NCBI RefSeq assembly: GCF_003473485.1
Contig: NC_053043.1
Location: 7,946,001-8,010,000 of the forward strand
Length of the DNA stretch: 64,000 nt
Source: Medicago truncatula
Lineage: Eukaryota > Streptophyta > Magnoliopsida > Fabales > Fabaceae
Direction of reading: 5' to 3'
In this document: in pieces, positions 57,518-64,000 of the stretch
How positions within the stretch are numbered: position 1 is the first letter of the stretch
How the letters are laid out: each line of letters starts with the position of its first letter
The notes under the pieces: generated by a model
What the model was told of the DNA's origin: nothing
Seen by the model: only the letters and a program-made list of their open reading frames with translations
Databases searched by the model: none
Translations under genes and position numbers: made by a program

Positions 57518-59344
57518 GTAAAATTTTCATGTAAGAGAATATTTTTATTTGGTTCATATGACTATATGTCAGTCAGGGATTGCAATAATAGACAAATAAA
57601 ATACCCTTAATAATATTGAATATTTATTTCATTGCAATTGCATGTGCTAAAATTGTTGCAATTAACCACTTCTTAATTTTACCTCTTCCATTGATGTCTA
57701 ATTAGAAGTCAATGTAAAACTATTAATGCCGATTGTACATGCAGCTTAAACTTATAAATCACTTATGAATGAGAGTTGAGTTTAGTGGAAAGATCTAAAC
57801 TCCTACAATATGATAAATCATGATTCGAATTACACAATAGATGTATATATGATATTGTCTTATATCTCGAATAGTATAATTTGAAGGGAACCTAATGGAA
57901 ACAGAGAACAAAAATGACTACAACTTAGGGTTTAAGTTAGGACTTGGTCCCATAATACACTTATTTTGAGGTTTTTAAGATTAAATTATACAAAGATATT
58001 ACTCATACACATCCACCCCAAATGGTCCTATCACCCCCATATTATTCAAAATTCCAATGTTGATATAGGGTGTCACAATTATGTGTTCAAATGAGCCTTC
58101 GTCCCTTTTTTTTTGTAGAGTAGTCTAATGACTAAAATTTACCTTTTTCAAAGTGAATAAGTGGAGTGTCGTTAGTTCGAACCCCGACTTCTGCATATAA
58201 TAATGCATGTCTTATCAACCGAAATATGCTCATGGGACGCATTCACCCTTTTATTAACAGAAAAGAAAAGAAAAAAAAAGTATGTGTCCAAATAACAGCA
58301 TGCATTGTGTACACTATGTTTTGATAAGCTTTTGGATTTTTTTAATTATAACCTTCTAAAACATGCAAGCTTTGGAGTATATATTGTGTGCAATGTTGAT
58401 ATACCGTGTCACGATTATGTGTCCAAATAACAACATGCTTTGAATATTGACCATAAAAAAAGTATATAATTAAGTTCATAAGTCAAATCGTTCACACGAT
58501 AATGGTGCTTGAGATATGGTTTTCTGAATCGTTGGACATTTTGTTAATTCAGGTATGTGTTTGATAAATGGGGCTACTTTTCACACTTCGAATATTAAAT
58601 GAGATCCATGCATATGGAAAATCCACTAATTTTGTTGTTGTTTGGATGCATATTTTTAGGTATAAAAATATTTTAGGATTTTTTTAGATAATTTGTGTAT
58701 TTTGAATATTATTCATAAAAATGAGAGTTTTTTTTTTGACAGCACATTGCAATCCATCAAAGACTTAATTGTATCAATGTTTGTTGTAATAGGTGATTAT
58801 ATGTGTACACGTTTAACTTTTTAACATTCATTTAACACTTTATTTTTTTCTCTCTATTTTTCTTTACATCACAACGTTAATATATCACATCTATTACGTC
58901 ATTTTCTTTATTTTTTTTTTCTCTCAACATATATATAAATATTGAATATTAGATATACATGAATCATTTTCCAATACCAATATGTTGTATGCATGGGTAC
59001 CACGTGCTTGATAGGTACCACCGACTTCAATAGTGAATGAACCACTGTTCCATCACTTTCAATGGACAATTGTATGAAAGTATGACCACCTTTGTCAATT
59101 GCGGCATTTGATCTAACAACTTTAATATTTTTATCAATTAAATTAAGATTAGTGAACTTTTTAATAAAATTTTCATTAACATTTAAGTTATTTTCCAAAT
59201 TAAAATCCAAATCTACATCACATCAACTTATTTTATTTGATCTTGTTACAATTTTTCTCTTCGGATTCAAATTTAACAACTCATAGTTGTGAGGAATTTG
59301 AAAACTAACAACTTAATATAAAGTATATATTACGTATTTTTTTT
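57518..59344. other. 3' region of the deaminase gene and intergenic DNA
   Basis: 58553-58598 could be an alternative last exon of the deaminase (see findings). A type C SINE-like sequence (A-box-like 'gtagtctaatgactaaaat', B-box-like 'tagttcgaaccccg') lies at 58110-58240. The minus-strand frame 58908-59210 shows no known family. Confidence 0.4.
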
Positions 59345-60097
59345 GAGTAAATTACACTCTACTCCCTTCAAAGATGCTTGAATTACACTCTCCTTCCCTC
59401 TTATGTTAAAATATACACTTACCTCCCTTGAAAAGTAAAATTTATACTCTCCTTTCCTATAAGATGCTTGAATTACATCTCCCTCGCTTAATAATTAAAT
59501 ATGGACTACACTTTAATCTATTTTAACATAAATAAATATTATTATAATATATTTTAATTTTGAAATACCATTTAAAAAATATATAAATTCGTTTATTTAT
59601 AATCTAAATGTCAACGACAATTAAATTTAAATCTTTTGTTATTAATTTTATAATTTAGAGTATAAAATTACTTTTAAATAACCATACTTAATCGACTTTA
59701 GTAATTTTATAAATATTTTAATTTTATTTTGGGTTGTTTCATATTTTATAAAAGGCTTTAAAACTATATGTTAATGAAATTGTGAATAAAAAATAAAGAA
59801 AGATATGTATTCAAAATTTGATTATATTAAAATGAACCTGCAATACTATTTTTCTTTGAAGTGTGTTAGATTGTTTTTTTCCTAGATTTTTAAAAATAAA
59901 AAAACTATTGAAGGACTAAAGCGTAGATTTTAACTTAAGAGGGGAGATGAATGAAATTTAAGCTTCTCTCAAGGGAGGGGAATGAAATATTTTCTAATAT
60001 GTTTTGAATAAGAGGGGAGGGGAGTGTATATTTTAACATAAAAGGGGAGGAGAGTGTAATTCAAACATCTTTGAGAGGAGGGAAGTATAATTTACTC
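59345..60097. mobile_element. MULE-like MITE, 753 bp, with about 90-bp inverted ends
   Basis: It starts GAGTAAATTACACTCTACTC and its right end, on the minus strand, reads GAGTAAATTATACTTCCCTC. Both then share 'aaagatg.ttgaattacactctcct' and 'ttatgttaaaatatacact'. The flanks TATTTTTTTT and TATTTTTTAT are compatible with a 9-10-bp target duplication but are low-complexity. It interrupts the left arm of the large inverted repeat. Confidence 0.75.
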
Positions 60098-60485
60098 TAT
60101 TTTTTATTTGTCTTTCAATGCTCCGGTGTGGTACATTTTCTTTATAGATTATATGAGTTTTATTAATTAATTAAGTAAAAAAGGGTAACAAGTTAGATGT
60201 AAATAAAGTCAACTCTTTCTATTCTTGAAACTTTGACGAGAATAGCCATAAGCCATCTATTATGGGATGTGAGATGCTGGAAAACACACATGATGAATGT
60301 GTATACTTTTTTTTCTTGAAAAGGAAATGTGTATACTTTTTTTAGATCTCTCCATTGAATTGAATATGTACCTATTTCATTATTTTATAACTATTTTTAA
60401 TAAATTAATTTTTATTATTCTTTAAAAAAAATAGATAAATTAATTTTTATTAGTTAAACCATAAAACCAAGGAACTTATATAGTA
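60098..60485 (+). repeat. Left arm of a large inverted repeat
   Basis: About 388 bp that is repeated in inverted orientation at 63617-64000, with few differences. Shared features include 'caatgctccg.tgtggtacatt', 'gaaactttgacgagaata' and 'ccaaggaacttatatagta'. The same similarity resumes left of the inserted MITE ('tacgta' near 59331), so the arm is probably longer. Confidence 0.85.
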
Positions 60486-63408
60486 TTTGTTTTGGTGTTT
60501 TCCTTTTACACAATGCAAAAATAACAACCCTTTCTCATTATTATTTTTCGGATAGGTCCTTTTCTCATTATTATTAGAGATTTACTTTTCCCACCCTATG
60601 CCTTTCCTCGTGAGCCCTATTTTTTTCCCTTCTTACCTCTGGTTCGAATTTCGTTTTTCGGATTGCATTGTTAGAATTTTGTAGATGTATTCGGATTTTA
60701 AAATCCGGAATGAGTTTTTTTCCATAACTTTTACAATTTTAAGCTTTAAAATTCATAAAATAAAATGCAAATAAAATAAAAAATATAAATAAAAAGATAC
60801 AAACATAAAAACAACTCATTTTATTAATATATGAACAATACATTACAATAATTTTCAAACTTTTTAAGCTTATTATATAAGATCCTAAATCTCTTTCAAA
60901 TCTCCTAAGAGCCTAATTCTAATCTCCTAAGAGCCTAACCACTGCTATGTGATAGGACATAGCAGTAGTTTCCCTATTGGAGGGCAACTGGAGGAGGATG
61001 GAAGAAGAGAACAATGCCCATGATGGAGGTAGGGGTGCTCAAACTTACGCCCAGACATGCCAAGCTAAGAACCACACTGACCCATATGACCCCCAGATGA
61101 ATCGCACTTCGTTGCAGCGCGGTTCCATCCTCATTGACCGTTCATACAAGCCCTTAAAGTTTTCAACGAGACCCTTATCTATGAAAGGCCAACGATGGAA
61201 AACCATGGTTGTAGAAGGAAGAAGAGGATGAGAGGGTGGGAGAGGATGGTGTGAGAAGTGGTGGAGTTTGGAATGCTATTTATAGGGGGGGTGGTGATGA
61301 GTCATTTATTGACTATTTTAATATGCTTTTTAGTTTAGTTTTATTTAAATTTTATTTGATTTTATATTAGTATTATTTCCTTTTTAGGATAGTTTACTTT
61401 AAATTGCATTTTATTATATTTCAGGAATGAATATTGGATGGATTGAGTCTTGGAGCAAAAGAAAGGGACTTGGAGCCGATTGGATGCAAAAATATAAAGA
61501 TTGAGAGACAAAAATATGTCTCCCACAAGTCAGAAGCTTGGCACGGCCCGTGCTAGCCTTGGCACGGCCGTGCCACCCTCCAGAGTCGCTTTTGCTGCTT
61601 TTGCTTAGATTTTAAGCTACTCTATTTTTAGCCCAAATGTAATAGCTTAGATTTTAAGTCGATTGAATGCTATAAATAGAGTAGTCATCCATCACAAACA
61701 TTCATCTTTTCTGGGAATACAATATGTGACAATTGTATTTCTAATAAATGTTCATTTACTTTATTGTTATATACTTTTATGTTTTCTCTCTTCTTCTCCT
61801 TGTCTACGATGAACATTAGTGAGTAGACTTCTCTTGTCTTGGGATTGTTGGATAAGTCTAATAACATAATCCTAATCAAACCAAGCTTTAAACCTTAATC
61901 TTATGTAACCCTAATTCCTTATTTGAATTCACCGCTTTAACATGGATCAACCATTATCAAACTGTGGAAACGAAAGTGGAGGGTTTGATAATTGTTTATC
62001 CATCATCTCAAATATCAATTCATAAAACGAAAGTGGAGCTTTGATATTCGAACAAGTTAATTTAGACAAAGATTGTAAAGGCAGCGAAATAGTCTTTACA
62101 ATCTTTGAGACATATAGTTTCGATCTTCAAGGGAACTAATAATGATCAAGTCAGCGAAATAGGCTTGGTTGTTAGAGGAACCAAAATCTAATAGTAATCA
62201 AGTCAGCGAAATAGGCTTGGTTGCTAGAGGAACAAAAGAGAAACTGTCTTGAGAAATTAGGTCTAACATAAGGTTATAAGTTTAATAGTTTGGTTTGTGA
62301 AGGACTTGTCATTAGGATGAACCAATAATTCCAAGACTTTTATCTTTTCTTTTATTATTTGCTTTTAATTAAAAATACAAACCTTTCTACCTTATAAAAT
62401 CTTCAGTCTAATCATTATCTAAAGTTAATTGAATTCATAACTCACTGTCGGAACGATACTCATATTTTTACTACTTCGGTAAGACCGTGCACTTGCGGTT
62501 TTATCCCATCAGGTGGGTCAAAAACGGTTGGAAAGTCATAAATGTGGTAAAAGAATGTGGTAAAGTTGGCACTGATGCATGTGGTGCAAACCACCGACAT
62601 GCCACTGATGCATTCCGGAAAATAAAATCCGGAATGTACCTTTGTGTTCCGGAATATATTTTCCGGACTAATACGATAATGGTGAACGAGGAAAAAGTTG
62701 GCACTTCTTGTATGGCTAAGGAAGTTTCGTAATGTTAATCCGGAAAGCTTCAACATTGGATTCTTTTGAAAGAGAGCCATTAATGTAGGTTTGGACGGTT
62801 ACAACCACTAACATGTTTTCATTGACTGTAGTAAGGACCTAGGACTTGTTTTATGCTATAAACAGACTTCCATCTTCAACAAATACCTTCATTGTTCACT
62901 TCACCTCTTTTCTTCCATTTTCTTCAAATGTTTTTAATTTTTTAGGGTTGTCGGTGGTGTCATGGTCATTGTTGACTGTTCATATGAACCCTGCAATTGC
63001 ATTGCAGCTTGTGTGGGGTTCATATAACGGTCAACAGAGACCATTGACATCAAAGAAAGACACAAAAAAGCACGTAATATCTGATCCGGATTTCGTTTTC
63101 CGGAAATCACTAACAATCTAGTCCGGATTATGTAAACAGGACCAGGGGTATTTTAGTAAATTTTGCAGGGCGCGAGAAGGCAGCACGGTGGGAAAAGTAA
63201 AACTCTTATCATTAATACCATGTAAGGACAACTATGTTTTTATTTTTTTTATTTTTTATGGGTGGATAAAATGACAAAGTCATTATAAACTCGCACACAC
63301 ATGTGGAGGTGTTGGGATTCAAACACAGTCATGGCGTCCGACCTCACAATTTCAAAATTTGTCAGTTGAACTGGGACTTATGGATAAGGACAGCTAGGTT
63401 TTATCATA

Positions 63409-63453
<45 letters not shown>

Positions 63454-63468
63454 AGAAGTAATAACTTA
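60486..63468. other. Spacer between the inverted arms, with retroelement-like sequence
   Basis: 60977-61231 (84 codons) has no recognised family. From about 61420 to 62512 the sequence looks like an LTR or leader of a legume retroelement: a TATA-like 'gctataaatagag' at 61670, twice-repeated 'tcaagtcagcgaaataggct' (62145 and 62197), and a close 'gtgcacttgcggttttatcccatca' at 62487-62511 similar, inverted, to 7425-7450. From 62600 to 63130 the hexamer TCCGGA and half-palindromes around it recur. No intact gene is supported. Confidence 0.4.
63258..63390 (-). repeat. tRNA-derived SINE-like sequence (type A)
   Basis: On the minus strand it reads 'taagtcccagttcaactgac' then 'gtgtttgaatcccaac' (diverged B box) then 'acctccacatgtgtgtgcga' and 'gtcattttatccaccc'. 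It is the third copy of this family in the window. Confidence 0.6.
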
Positions 63469-63616
63469 CTTCCTCCGGTCTTATTTATAAGAGATATTTG
63501 ACTTTTTTTATTCATTGCATAAATGATATATTTGGTCTATATTGTAGACAAGATACATCAATTATTCAATGAATCTAAAAAGTCAATTTTTTTCTTATAA
63601 ATAGGACCGGAGGGAG
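63469..63616. mobile_element. Stowaway-like MITE, 148 bp, at the inner edge of the right arm
   Basis: The ends CTTCCTCCGGTCTTATTTAT and, on the other strand, CTCCCTCCGGTCCTATTTAT are flanked by TA (63467-63468 and 63617-63618). Its right end meets the inner boundary of the right inverted arm exactly. Confidence 0.85.
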
Positions 63617-64000
63617 TACTATATAAGTTCCTTGGTTTTATGGTTTAACTAATAAAAATTAATTTATCTATTTTTTTTGAAAGAATAATAAAAATTAATT
63701 TATTAAAAATAGTTATAAAATAATGAAATAGGTACATATTCAATTCAATGGAGAGATCTAAAAAAAGTATACACATTTCCTTTTCAAGAAAAAAAAGTAT
63801 ACACATTCATCATGTGTTTTTGCAGCATCACATCTCATACTAGATAGCTATTCTCGTCAAAGTTTCAAGAATAGAAAGAGTTGACTTTATTTACATCAAA
63901 CTTGTTCCCCATTTTCTACTTAATTAATTAATAAAACTCATATAATCTATAAAGAAAATGTACCACAGCGGAGCATTGAAATACAAATAAAAATTACGTA
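63617..64000 (-). repeat. Right arm of the large inverted repeat, cut by the window end
   Basis: Inverted copy of 60098-60485. It lacks the MITE that interrupts the left arm and ends at the window edge with 'aaaattacgta', which matches the sequence left of that MITE. The true arm length is therefore unknown. Confidence 0.85.

Noticed and set aside
60977..61231. 84-codon plus-strand frame as a gene
   Set aside because: No family, no splice context, and it lies in the spacer of the inverted repeat amid retroelement-like sequence.

Overview
This is a plant nuclear window. It is AT-rich, its genes have many introns with plant-type GT-AG borders, and the gaps are full of MITEs, tRNA-derived SINEs, LINE pieces and LTR elements. 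A small reading frame at 26967-27134 (-) has the signal peptide and four-cysteine spacing of a nodule-specific cysteine-rich (NCR) peptide. That family is known from inverted-repeat-lacking-clade legumes, so Medicago (probably M. truncatula) or a close relative is the best guess.

Layout. 1-4.2 kb: intergenic, with an hAT-like element and a long palindromic element. 4.4-6.3 kb (+): plastid glucose-6-phosphate/phosphate translocator, five exons. 6.3-9.7 kb: copia remnants and a SINE. 9.7-14.5 kb (+): intact 12-exon GH1 beta-glucosidase (copy A), with one apparent GC-AG intron. 14.5-17.6 kb: MITEs and a segment also found upstream of the NCR gene. 17.6-22.8 kb (+): wrecked third beta-glucosidase copy, carrying a LINE, a 1.3-kb MULE-like element and a 0.4-kb MULE-like element. 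23-30 kb: LINE 3' end, LTR-like repeats, the NCR gene and SINEs. 30-31.2 kb (+): F-box gene with an acidic tract and an unresolved 3' end. 31.9-37.6 kb: complete minus-strand LTR retrotransposon with almost identical LTRs and decayed coding sequence. 38.4-42.9 kb (+): intact 12-exon beta-glucosidase (copy B). 44.5-48.8 kb (-): nine-exon RluA-type RNA pseudouridine synthase. 49-54.5 kb: microsatellites and MITEs. 54.6-57.5 kb (+): 11-exon adenosine-deaminase-like protein (N6-methyl-AMP deaminase type). 57.5-64 kb: MITEs, retroelement-like sequence and two inverted arms about 3.1 kb apart that reach the window edge.

The three beta-glucosidase copies lie in one orientation with the same exon phases, so they are a tandem family: two apparently functional members and a pseudogene. 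The other genes are unrelated single-copy metabolic or RNA-modification genes. No operon logic applies. All reading was by eye. Exon borders come from frame continuity, GT/AG borders and comparison between the paralogues, and family names come from recognised motifs, not database searches.
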